The notes under the pieces were generated by a model. It did no database searches and was not told the DNA's origin. It was given only the letters and a program-made list of their open reading frames with translations. Positions 19,091-27,881 of a stretch of 64,000 nt of DNA are shown here, one piece after another (position 1 is the stretch's first letter; each line of letters opens with the position of its first letter). Source of the stretch: Pseudomonadota bacterium (GTDB taxonomy: Bacteria; Pseudomonadota; Gammaproteobacteria; Burkholderiales; Rhodocyclaceae); contig JAFEDK010000005.1 in NCBI GenBank assembly GCA_018241665.1, positions 1 to 64,000 of the forward strand, read 5' to 3'. The position numbers were made by a program, and so were the translations under genes.

Positions 19091-19486
19091 GTGGCTTCGA
19101 CGTTTTCTGCCAGTCTGCCCCGCGCCAAGAACTGGCGCCTCTGGCTCGCCGGCTTCCTCATCCTGATCGCAGCCCTGGCCGCCGGCTACACCTGGCTGAC
19201 CCTGAGCTGGAGCTATTCATCGGGCGAACGGGCCGGCTATGTGCAGAAGTTTTCCCAGAAAGGCTGGCTGTGCAAAACCTGGGAAGGCGAGCTGGCCATC
19301 GTCGCGATTCCCGGCAGCCTGCCGGAGATCTTCAAATTCACCGTCCGCGACGACAAGGTCGCAGCCGCCATCAACACGGAAATGGGCAAACGGGTCGCCC
19401 TGTCCTACGAACAGCACGTGGGCATCCCCTCCACCTGCTTCGGTGAAACCGGCTATTACGTGACCAAGATCCACGCCGTCGAGTAG
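19091..19486 (+). CDS. Small membrane-anchored protein, function unknown
   Basis: It encodes 131 residues. One N-terminal transmembrane helix (LWLAGFLILIAALAAGYTWL, about 17-36) anchors a periplasmic domain with conserved-looking strings YSSGERAGYVQKFSQKGWLC, KTWEGELA and a second Cys near the C-terminus (STCFGETGYYV), possibly disulphide-bonded. Homologues are sometimes labelled 6-phosphogluconate dehydrogenase in databases, which nothing in this sequence supports. The start is GTG at 19091 with AGGAG 6 bases upstream. It lies 19 bases after comM, so it is probably co-transcribed. Confidence 0.75.
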   Translation: MASTFSASLPRAKNWRLWLAGFLILIAALAAGYTWLTLSWSYSSGERAGYVQKFSQKGWLCKTWEGELAIVAIPGSLPEIFKFTVRDDKVAAAINTEMGKRVALSYEQHVGIPSTCFGETGYYVTKIHAVE

Positions 19487-19500
19487 AACAACATTGTGAG

Positions 19501-19560
19501 TTGCTCCTGTGGGGGCTGCTCCTGTGGGGGCTGCTCCTGTGGGGGCTGCTCCTGTGGGGG
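19501..19560 (+). repeat. Four 15-bp tandem units abutting REP-like hairpin
   Basis: CTGCTCCTGTGGGGG four times (first base T in unit 1). It is the same unit as at 10472-10501, again directly left of a hairpin arm. Confidence 0.92.
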
Positions 19561-19620
19561 CGAATTCATTCGCCCGCGGAGGTAGATTCACCGCAGAAGG
19601 CGAATGAATTCGCCCCCACC
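19553..19620. repeat. REP-like hairpin element, copy 3
   Basis: Left arm 19553-19575 is identical to copies 1 and 2. Right arm 19598-19620 differs only at its two end bases. The 22-base centre contains GCGG/CCGC complementarity. It is intergenic, before the Bcr/CflA gene. Confidence 0.88.
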
Positions 19621-19665
19621 CAGGCACCTCACCCTGCTGAACCGCTCCTTTTTTCCGGACACCCC

Positions 19666-20886
19666 ATGCCTTACGCCCAGCTGGCGGCGCTGCTCGCGGC
19701 GCTCGCCACCGTCGGTCCGTTCTCGATCGACACCTATCTGCCGGCCCTGCAAGCCATCGGCGCCGACCTGCATGTCAGCCCGGTGGAGGTGCAACAGACG
19801 CTCACCGCCTACATGGTGCCGCTGGGCGCGATGGTGCTGTGGCACGGAGCCCTGTCCGACGCCTACGGGCGCAAGCGGGTGATCGTGATCTCGATGCTGC
19901 TGTTCACGCTGGCCTCGCTGGTCTGCGTATTCGCCGGCGGCATCCAGACCCTGCTGCTCGGACGCGGTCTGCAAGGCATCAGTGCCGGCGCCGGCATGGT
20001 GGTCGGCCGCGCGGTGGTCCGCGATCTGATGGAAGGCGCGCGCGCCCAGCGCATGATGAGCCACGTCAGCATGGCCTTCGCCCTCGGCCCGGCCATCGCC
20101 CCCATCCTCGGCGGCTGGATCTACAGCACCTTCGGCTGGCGCGCGGTGTTCGTCTTCCTGGCCCTGCTGGGCCTCGTGCTGGCCAGCCTGTGTGCGTGGA
20201 AGCTGCCAGAGACCCACCCGCCGGCAGCCCGCCATCCGCTCCATCCGGGCCCGCTGGCACGGCGCTACGCGCAGGTTTTCCGCACGCCGGGCTTCCTGCT
20301 GCTGACCTTCGCCGTCGGCCTCAACTTCAACGGTTTCTTCATCTACGTGCTGTCGGCGCCGGTGTTCCTGATGCGCCACCTGCAGTTGCCGGAAACCGGC
20401 TTCGGCTGGTTCTTCATTCCCTGCGTGCTGGGCATGATGGGGGGCTCGGCGCTGTCGGCGCGACTGGCCGGCCGGCTGTCGCAGGCCCGCACCATCGCCC
20501 TCGGCTATGGGCTGATGCTGGTTGCCACTGCCCTCAACCTGGGGTTGTCCTTGCTGATGCCCGCCGGCCTGCCCCACTCGGTGCTGCCGATCGCCCTCTA
20601 CAACTTCGGCATGGCCATCGCGATGCCCAGCCTGACCCTGCTGGCGCTGGACCATTTCCCGGCCCAGCGCGGCGTCGCCTCGAGCTGCCAGAGCTTCCTG
20701 CAGATGCTGGTCGGCGCCGTCGCCGCTGGCGTGCTGGCACCGGCCCTATGGGACACGGTGCCAGGGCTGGCGACTGGCGCGACGGGCTGCCTGCTGCTCG
20801 GCATGGCCTGCTTCGGGCTGTGGTGGCACCACTTCCACCGCGGCGGCCCGGCAACAAGCCGCGGCCCCCTCAACGCCGACGACTGA
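19666..20886 (+). CDS. Bcr/CflA-family MFS multidrug efflux transporter
   Basis: It encodes 406 residues with twelve predicted membrane helices. The strings FSIDTYLPALQAIGADLHVS (helix 1) and LSDAYGRKRVIVIS (MFS motif A after helix 2) and the antiporter motif region ALGPAIAPILGGWI (helix 5) identify the Drug:H+ Antiporter-1 Bcr/CflA group, which exports bicyclomycin, chloramphenicol or other compounds. The ATG at 19666 begins just before helix 1; the frame remains open upstream through the hairpin element, which is not coding. It overlaps the convergent PEP-CTERM gene by 17 bases. Confidence 0.88.
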   Translation: MPYAQLAALLAALATVGPFSIDTYLPALQAIGADLHVSPVEVQQTLTAYMVPLGAMVLWHGALSDAYGRKRVIVISMLLFTLASLVCVFAGGIQTLLLGRGLQGISAGAGMVVGRAVVRDLMEGARAQRMMSHVSMAFALGPAIAPILGGWIYSTFGWRAVFVFLALLGLVLASLCAWKLPETHPPAARHPLHPGPLARRYAQVFRTPGFLLLTFAVGLNFNGFFIYVLSAPVFLMRHLQLPETGFGWFFIPCVLGMMGGSALSARLAGRLSQARTIALGYGLMLVATALNLGLSLLMPAGLPHSVLPIALYNFGMAIAMPSLTLLALDHFPAQRGVASSCQSFLQMLVGAVAAGVLAPALWDTVPGLATGATGCLLLGMACFGLWWHHFHRGGPATSRGPLNADD

Positions 20887-21973
20887 AGCGCAGCGCCCCC
20901 AGCCCGGCCAGCAGCAAGGCCGCCGAGGCCGGCTCGGGTACTCGTCCGCCAGGCGGGTTCGGAATCTGCGCAACGTCGAGGTTCAGGGCCGCATTCTGGG
21001 CACCGAGATAGATGCCGATCTCTTCGGGGGTCGGATTCGAATCGCTGCCGACCAGCGCCTCATTGGTTTCCGGGTCGTAAGGACCGGCGTACTTGAAAAA
21101 TTCGTAACGCCGCAGGATGGAAGCCGCCTTCGGGCCCACCGGTGCCCCGTAGCCGCTTTCCAGCTTGCCTGAATCGGGATTACCCGGGTCCCGCTGCAGC
21201 AACTGCCACTCGACCTCGGTTTCTGCCTGCTTGACCTTCTGGTTGTCGGCAACCAGCTCCTCCAGCCCGACGGCGTCCTCCAGTTCGGTCGTAAACACCT
21301 TGACCCAGATCGCCGCCCCGAAACGGTCCGGATCTACCGCAACGGGCGCCACGATCTTTGCCTCCACTACCGGCGGTGCAGGCGGCTGGCCCACCGGTGG
21401 CGGCGGAGGCTGCACCACGTTCCAGGTCGGCGCCGGCAGGGTCACCGTGCCATTGGTCAACACGCCGGCCGCTGCCGTTTCGAGCAGCCAGTTGTAGGTG
21501 ACATTCACCGGGTTGGCACTGGTCCCCACCCCGAAATGATCGCAGGGCGTACCGGGCGAGTAGCCCACCCCGCCGCCCGACCAGCAGTTGTCACCCGGCG
21601 TGATGAAGGTGCCGCTGGGCGTCCCGTAATCCCAGTTGCTGCCGTCGTAAACGCCGCGGTAGGTGACACGGGTGCCAAAAACGGCACCGTTGGAGTATTC
21701 CGTGATGACCGGCGACCCATAACGTACAACGCTGCTGGCCGGATCGAACCCGCGCCCGGTCGGGAAGCCCCGCCCCGGCCCACCGAAGGTATCGGTAATC
21801 TGCGAGGCATGTAGCCCTTCCAGCTCGATCTCGAAACCGTGCGCAGTCTTGCCGGTATCGTTGATCACATCGAAATTGCCGAGCATGCCGATCACACCGG
21901 CATGGGCAGCGGCGGGCAAGCCCGCCGCTGCAACCGCGGCCAGTCCCAAGGCCGACCAAACGCTTCTGTTCAT
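20870..21973 (-). CDS. PEP-CTERM sorted exported protein
   Basis: It encodes 367 residues: signal peptide (cleavage after AAAHA, about residue 25), a Gly/Asn-rich extracellular-type domain, a Pro-rich stretch (PPPPPVGQPPAPP, about residue 195) and a C-terminal PEP-CTERM signal VPEPASAALLLAGLGALRFS followed by RRR. Exosortase (EpsH/XrtB) cleaves such tails in EPS-producing Gram-negatives, and the proteins are usually linked to biofilm or floc formation. No exosortase or EPS genes are in this window. The domain function is unknown. It overlaps the convergent efflux gene by 17 bases. Confidence 0.82.
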   Translation of the reverse strand: MNRSVWSALGLAAVAAAGLPAAAHAGVIGMLGNFDVINDTGKTAHGFEIELEGLHASQITDTFGGPGRGFPTGRGFDPASSVVRYGSPVITEYSNGAVFGTRVTYRGVYDGSNWDYGTPSGTFITPGDNCWSGGGVGYSPGTPCDHFGVGTSANPVNVTYNWLLETAAAGVLTNGTVTLPAPTWNVVQPPPPPVGQPPAPPVVEAKIVAPVAVDPDRFGAAIWVKVFTTELEDAVGLEELVADNQKVKQAETEVEWQLLQRDPGNPDSGKLESGYGAPVGPKAASILRRYEFFKYAGPYDPETNEALVGSDSNPTPEEIGIYLGAQNAALNLDVAQIPNPPGGRVPEPASAALLLAGLGALRFSRRR

Positions 21974-22051
21974 GTCTCTCGCCCCTGACTTTGTTTTTCA
22001 ACCGGGGATGCCGCCCTTTGCGCCGGATAGCACCAAAAAGTCGACATCGCA

Positions 22052-22069
22052 GAGTGGTCATAACCACTC
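22052..22069. promoter_or_regulatory. Short inverted repeat upstream of PEP-CTERM gene
   Basis: GAGTGGT-CATA-ACCACTC, a perfect 7-bp dyad about 80 bp upstream of the PEP-CTERM start and in the gap 3' of nudF. It could be an operator or an RNA hairpin; I cannot tell which. Confidence 0.3.
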
Positions 22070-22138
22070 CCGCAGCTTAGTCAAGGGTTTGCCTTTCCGC
22101 CACCCGTCAAGCGCGGCAGGCCGGAGACTGGCGCCTGC

Positions 22139-22684
22139 TCAGCCCTTCGCCAGTTCCCGCTCGGCCCAGAACAGCGCAGTGATGGTCTTGGCGTCGGTGA
22201 TGCGGCCATCGAAGACTGCCTCGCGGGCCTCCTCCAGGCTGAGGGTCAGGATTTCCAGGAACTCCCCGTCGTCCCAGGCGTGGCCGACATGCTCCAGACC
22301 GGTGGCCAGGAAGATCTCGATGCGCTCGTTGGAGTAGCCGATGCACGGGTGCATCACGCCCAGGTAGCGCCACTGCTCGGTGACGTAGCCGGTTTCCTCC
22401 TGCAATTCGCGGCGGGCGCAGTCGAGGATGTCCTCGTCCGGATCGAGCTTGCCGGCCGGCAGTTCGAGAAAGGCACGCCCCACCGGATAGCGGAACTGGC
22501 GCTCAAAGACCAGGCGGCCATCCGCCAGCACCGGGATCACCACCACGGCGCCCGGATGCTTGATGTACTCGCGCACCCCGTCCTTGCCATCCGGCAGCCT
22601 GACCTGGTCCCGATAGACCTTCAGCAGGCGCCCCTCGAACACCACCTCCGACGACAACTGCGCCTCGTGCAGCGGATCCGTCAT
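22139..22684 (-). CDS. nudF: ADP-ribose diphosphatase, NUDIX family
   Basis: A 181-residue enzyme. The NUDIX box GKLDPDEDILDCARRELQEE (the G-x5-E-x7-RE-x2-EE pattern) is intact and followed by TGYV. The N-terminal strand region LKVYRDQVRLPDG and the VVVIPVLADGRLVFERQFR strings match ADP-ribose pyrophosphatases, which hydrolyse ADP-ribose to AMP and ribose-5-phosphate with Mg2+ in the cytosol. The start at 22684 is preceded by AAGAAGGAGAACGG; the frame continues upstream without family-like sequence. It is divergent from the unknown gene at 22802. Confidence 0.85.
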   Translation of the reverse strand: MTDPLHEAQLSSEVVFEGRLLKVYRDQVRLPDGKDGVREYIKHPGAVVVIPVLADGRLVFERQFRYPVGRAFLELPAGKLDPDEDILDCARRELQEETGYVTEQWRYLGVMHPCIGYSNERIEIFLATGLEHVGHAWDDGEFLEILTLSLEEAREAVFDGRITDAKTITALFWAERELAKG

Positions 22685-22801
22685 CCCGTTCTCCTTCTTG
22701 CCCAAGCAGATTCGATAAAGGCCGAAGCATGGCATCCCGGACACGGGGCTGACCAGCCCATCCGGCATAATCGGGGCTTCGACCTTCATCGCGCCACGCC
22801 T

Positions 22802-23554
22802 GTGCCCGCAGATTTTCCCCGCCTGCGCGACCACCTCCTCGACCCCAGCGGCGGCCTGGTGTATCACCTGCGCGCCTGGCGCCACCGGCATGGGCGCTGG
22901 GCGGCCTTCCATGCCGCGGTGGCCGTCTGGCTAGAAAAATGGAGGATCACGGAACCGGAACTGGTCATCATCGGCCCTAATGCGGGCTACGCGCTGCCGG
23001 ACGGCTTCCTCGGGCGCTTCACCAGCGTCGTCGCGCTGGAGCCCGATCCCATCGCCCGCCATCTGCTGGCCCGCCGCCGCGATGCAACAGCCCTGCGCTT
23101 CGACCGGCTGGACTGCCTGCGCACACCGGATGGGCTGGCCCGGCTGGCCACACGCTTTCCGGACGCGGCCTTCCTGTTCTCGAATGTGCTCGGCCAGGTG
23201 GCCGCGCCCGTGGAAGACTGGTCCGTACTGCTTGGCCGCCATCTGAGTGAACGCAACTGGGCGAGCTACCACGACGTGGCCTCGACCGTCACTGCACCCG
23301 GCTGCCGGGAGACACTGACGGTCATCGAAACGGAAAGCCTGGAGGCAACACTGGCGCGCTTCTGGCCGGGCCAGGCCATCACGGTGACGGACCACGCCAC
23401 CTTCCGCCTCGGCGACAGCGGCCCCTTTGCCTACGTGCCGTGGCCGATCGACGGATCACGCTGGCAACTGGTCGAATGGGCCGTCCATCAAGCTCAGGCC
23501 CAGGTATTGACCCGGCTCCCCGACGCATCCTGCCCACCGGCGACGCTCAGGTAG
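22802..23554 (+). CDS. Unknown cytosolic protein with a possible methyltransferase-like fold
   Basis: It encodes 250 residues with no export signal or membrane helix. VIIGPNAGYALPDGFLGRF followed by VVALEPDPIARHLLARR resembles the glycine loop and acidic strand of a Rossmann SAM-binding fold, and FSNVLGQV could be its motif IV, but the similarity is weak and I do not recognise the family. No ATG is available in this frame before residue PADFPRL, so the GTG at 22802 is the best start. Its last 61 bases overlap the convergent metalloprotease-like gene. Confidence 0.65.
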   Translation: MPADFPRLRDHLLDPSGGLVYHLRAWRHRHGRWAAFHAAVAVWLEKWRITEPELVIIGPNAGYALPDGFLGRFTSVVALEPDPIARHLLARRRDATALRFDRLDCLRTPDGLARLATRFPDAAFLFSNVLGQVAAPVEDWSVLLGRHLSERNWASYHDVASTVTAPGCRETLTVIETESLEATLARFWPGQAITVTDHATFRLGDSGPFAYVPWPIDGSRWQLVEWAVHQAQAQVLTRLPDASCPPATLR

Positions 23555-24072
23555 AGGGCACTGGCCGGGTCGTCGTTGCCACTGCGGCTGGGCTGGGCGC
23601 CAGTCTGCTGGCTGGGCGCATCCGCCAGCGCGATACGTGCCTCGGTCGCCATCTGGTCGGCCCGCGCAGCAATGCTGCGATCCTGGGCGGACGGGTCGGC
23701 CGGCGCCAGCGCCGACGCACGGATCTGCTGGGCCTTGCGCAGCGTGTCCTGGGGCGTGCGCCCCGGCGAGACGTCGATGCCCACCTCCCCGCCATTGGCG
23801 TAGCGCTTGCCGTCCGGACCGGTCTCGTAGGTATAGCTGGCTCCGCTGGTGACAACCCCGGCACCGGCTGCGATGTGGGCCAGCTCGTGGGCCCTCACGG
23901 CCCGGTCCCGTTCCTGCAGCTTGGCGATGACACGCTGGTCCGACTCGCTCAGCTTGCCGCTCGCCGCGGCCTGCTTCTGCTCCGTGGACGCAGCCGCCCG
24001 CACCTTGGTCTGGGCGGCCAGGGCCTGGCTGAGGACAACAAGAGAGGACGTGCCGATGGACGGAACGGACAT
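23494..24072 (-). CDS. SprA-related putative metalloprotease
   Basis: It encodes 192 residues. The core string RDRAVRAHELAHIAAGAG contains HELAH (62-66), a zinc-metalloprotease-type HExxH site, followed by GASYTYETGPDGKRYANGGE and LAPADPSAQDRSIAARA, all hallmarks of the SprA-related family seen in many Proteobacteria. The regions outside the core are low-complexity and Ser/Ala-rich. No signal peptide is seen. Proteolytic activity has not been shown for the family, to my knowledge. It overlaps the preceding convergent gene tail-to-tail by 61 bases, which is unusually long. Confidence 0.78.
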   Translation of the reverse strand: MSVPSIGTSSLVVLSQALAAQTKVRAAASTEQKQAAASGKLSESDQRVIAKLQERDRAVRAHELAHIAAGAGVVTSGASYTYETGPDGKRYANGGEVGIDVSPGRTPQDTLRKAQQIRASALAPADPSAQDRSIAARADQMATEARIALADAPSQQTGAQPSRSGNDDPASALYLSVAGGQDASGSRVNTWA

Positions 24073-24139
24073 GGGTGACGCAAAAGGGATCCCGTCTACA
24101 AAGACTAGACGGCGAAACCTTCCACGTCAGCCCTCTCCG

Positions 24140-24865
24140 TCACTCACCGAGGTAGGCGGCGCGCACCTTGGGATCGGCCAGCAGATCGGCCCCCGAACCG
24201 CTGAGGGTGATGCGCCCGGACTCCATCACATAAGCCCGCTGGGAAAACTCCAGCGCCAGGTTGGCGTTCTGCTCGACCAGCAAGATCGTCACCCCCTCGG
24301 CGGCCACCGAGCGGATCACCTCGAAGATCTTCTCCACCACCAGCGGCGCCAGGCCCATCGACGGTTCGTCAAGCAGGAGCAGCTTGGGGCGCGACAGCAG
24401 CGCGCGGCCGATGGCCACCATCTGCTGCTCACCGCCGGACAAGGTACCGGCCACCTGGGCCAGGCGTTCCTTGACCCGCGGCAGCATGCCGAAGATGCGC
24501 TCCATGTCGGCCTCGACGGCGTCCGTGTCGCGCCGGCAGTAGGCGCCCATGCGCAGGTTTTCCTCGACGGTCAGGCGCGTGAAGATGCCACGCCCTTCCG
24601 GCACCAGGGCCAGGCCCTTGCGCAGGCGCTTGTGGGCCGGCAGCTTGTCGATGGCCTCGCCGGCATAGCGGATCTCGCCGCCGGCGGTGCCGAGGGTGCC
24701 GGCGATGGCGTTCAGGGTGGTGGTCTTGCCGGCGCCGTTGGCGCCGATCAGCGACACCAGTTCCCCCTTCGCCAGTTCCAGGCTGATACCCTTCACTGCC
24801 TCGATGGCGCCGTAGGCGACCTTGGTGTCGCGCAGCTGGAGGATCGGCGTGTTCGCGTCGCTCAT
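24140..24865 (-). CDS. livF: Branched-chain amino acid ABC transporter ATPase LivF
   Basis: It encodes 241 residues: Walker A GANGAGKT, signature TLSGGEQQMVAIGRAL, Walker B LLLLDEPSMGLAP, and the LivF-type PEGRGIFTRLTVEENLRMGAY string. It is the second ATPase of a HAAT-family importer and pairs with LivG. It starts at 24865, overlapping the livG stop by 4 bases (ATGA), so it is translationally coupled. It is the last gene of the operon. Confidence 0.93.
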   Translation of the reverse strand: MSDANTPILQLRDTKVAYGAIEAVKGISLELAKGELVSLIGANGAGKTTTLNAIAGTLGTAGGEIRYAGEAIDKLPAHKRLRKGLALVPEGRGIFTRLTVEENLRMGAYCRRDTDAVEADMERIFGMLPRVKERLAQVAGTLSGGEQQMVAIGRALLSRPKLLLLDEPSMGLAPLVVEKIFEVIRSVAAEGVTILLVEQNANLALEFSQRAYVMESGRITLSGSGADLLADPKVRAAYLGE

Positions 24866-25646
24866 GCCGCCGCTCCTGCCTTGTGGTTGCCGTGTCCGCC
24901 CAGGTAGGCGGAAATCACGGCGTCGTTCTTCTGCACCTCGGCGGGCACGTCCTCGGCGATCTTCTTGCCGAAATCGAGCACCGCGAGGCGGTCGCACAGG
25001 CCCATCACCAGCTTCACGTCGTGCTCGATGAGCAGCACGGTGACGCCGTCGTGGCGGATGGTCTGCACCAGTTCGCGCAGCTTGGCGGTCTCAGTGGCGT
25101 TCATGCCCGCCGCCGGCTCGTCGAGGGCCAGCAGTTGCGGCTCGGTGGCCAGCGCGCGGGCGATCTCCAGGCGGCGCTGGTCGCCGTAGGAGAGGTTCTT
25201 CGACACCGTGTCGGCGAAGCGCTCGATGCCCACGTAGCGCAGCAGCTCATAGGCGCGCTCGGTGATCAGACGCTCTTCCTCCCTGGCCTGGCGAGTCTGC
25301 AGCAGGATCGAGAACGGGTTGGCGCGGGAACGGATGTGGTGGCCCGCCATCACGTTCTCCAGCGCCGTCATGTCACGGAACAGCCGGATGTTCTGGAAGG
25401 TGCGGGCGATACCGGCCTCCACCACTTTGTGCGGCTTGCCGGTGGGCAGTTCGGTGCCGTTGAAGACCAGCTCGCCGCCGTCCGGCACGTAGGCGCCGGT
25501 CAGCACGTTGAAGAAGGTCGTCTTGCCGGCGCCGTTGGGGCCGATCAGGCCATACACCTCGCCCTTGCGGATGCTCAGCGACACGTCGGACAGCGCAGTC
25601 AGGCCGCCGAAGCGCTTGGTGATGCCGCGGGCTTCGAGCAGGGTGA

Positions 25647-25650
<4 letters not shown>
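24862..25650 (-). CDS. livG: Branched-chain amino acid ABC transporter ATPase LivG
   Basis: It encodes 262 residues: Walker A GPNGAGKTT, signature LSYGDQRRLEIARAL, Walker B LLALDEPAAGMN, and the LivG-type GIARTFQNIRLFRDMTALEN string. It energises import together with LivF. It overlaps livM by 4 bases upstream and livF by 4 bases downstream. Confidence 0.93.
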
Positions 25651-26747
<1,097 letters not shown>

Positions 26748-26764
26748 TTTTTCAGCCTCCCCTG

Positions 26765-27697
26765 CTACGCCCGGTCGGCCACGCGCTCACCCAGCAGGCC
26801 GGTGGGCCGGAAGATGAGCACGATGCCGAGGATCATGAAAGCGAAGATGTCCTGGTAGCTGGAATTGAGGAAACCGAAGCTCATGTCCTCGATGTAGCCG
26901 GCGCCGATAGATTCGACGAGGCCCAGCACCAGTCCGCCGAGCATCGCCCCGCCCAGGTTGCCGATGCCGCCCAGTACCGCCGCGGTGAAGGCCTTGAGGC
27001 CGGGCATGAAGCCCATCGCGTAGTGGGCGATGCCGTAGTTGGACGAGAACATCACGCCGGCCACCGCGGCCAGCGCGGAACCGATGATGAAGGTCGCCGC
27101 GATGATCTTGTTGGTATCCACGCCCATCAGGCTGGCCACCTTGTGGTTCTCGGCAGTGGCGCGCATCGCGCGGCCGAGGCGGGTTTTATTGACGAGCAGC
27201 ATCAACGCCACCATCAGCAGGGCCGACACCACCAGGATGGCGATCTGCACCGGCGTGATGAAGACCCCGGCCACCGGCTCCAGCGGTGTGGTGGACACCA
27301 GTTGCGGGAAGGTGTGGTAGTTGCGGCCCCAGATGATCATCGCGATCGTCTGCAGCAGGAAGGACACGCCAATGGCGGTGATCAGCGGGGCCAGCCGCGG
27401 TGCGTTGCGCAGGCGGCGGTAGGCGGTACGCTCGATGGTGTAGCCGAGCACCATGCACACCAGCACGGAGACGGAGAGCCCGGCGAGCAGCGTCGGCACC
27501 AGGCCAAGCTCGGGCGCATGCACCTGGAGCAGGCGGATCGCCTCGAGGGCGACCAACGCGCCGACCATCAGCACATCGCCGTGGGCGAAATTGATCAGTC
27601 CGAGAATGCCATAGACCATCGTGTAGCCGAGGGCGACCAGCGCATACACGCTGCCCACGACGAGGCCATTCACGGTTTGTTGAAGGAGGGTTTCCAT
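26765..27697 (-). CDS. livH: Branched-chain amino acid ABC transporter permease LivH
   Basis: A 310-residue permease with about eight helices. VYALVALGYTMVYGILGLIN and LGRAMRATAENHKVASLMGV (coupling region) identify LivH. It is separated from its upstream binding-protein gene by a 184-bp gap that contains a REP-like hairpin, which could lower permease expression relative to the binding protein. Confidence 0.93.
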   Translation of the reverse strand: METLLQQTVNGLVVGSVYALVALGYTMVYGILGLINFAHGDVLMVGALVALEAIRLLQVHAPELGLVPTLLAGLSVSVLVCMVLGYTIERTAYRRLRNAPRLAPLITAIGVSFLLQTIAMIIWGRNYHTFPQLVSTTPLEPVAGVFITPVQIAILVVSALLMVALMLLVNKTRLGRAMRATAENHKVASLMGVDTNKIIAATFIIGSALAAVAGVMFSSNYGIAHYAMGFMPGLKAFTAAVLGGIGNLGGAMLGGLVLGLVESIGAGYIEDMSFGFLNSSYQDIFAFMILGIVLIFRPTGLLGERVADRA

Positions 27698-27738
27698 TAA
27701 GGGTGATGCACAGCGGAGTGAAGGAAGGGAAAGCCCCT

Positions 27739-27833
27739 CGTGGGGGCGAACTCATTCGCCCTCGGACGTGAAACGCAGTACCGGTGCGGAGTGGTCAAAC
27801 GCAGCGCGCAGGGCGAATGAATTCGCCCCCACA
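27739..27833. repeat. REP-like hairpin element, copy 4 (long centre)
   Basis: Left arm 27739-27761 carries two substitutions (first base C, and GAACTC for GAATTC). Right arm 27811-27833 is identical to copies 1 and 2. The centre is 49 bases instead of 22-23. Partial CGCCCCCAC echoes follow to 27861. It lies between livK and livH. Confidence 0.85.
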
Positions 27834-27881
27834 CATATGCCCCACACGGACTCGCCCCCACGGGGCTGGTGCCGGAGCGGA

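Noticed and set aside
22021-22050. Sigma-54 promoter upstream of the PEP-CTERM gene (minus-strand TGGTGC string)
   Set aside because: The GG and GC elements do not have the required 10-bp spacing.
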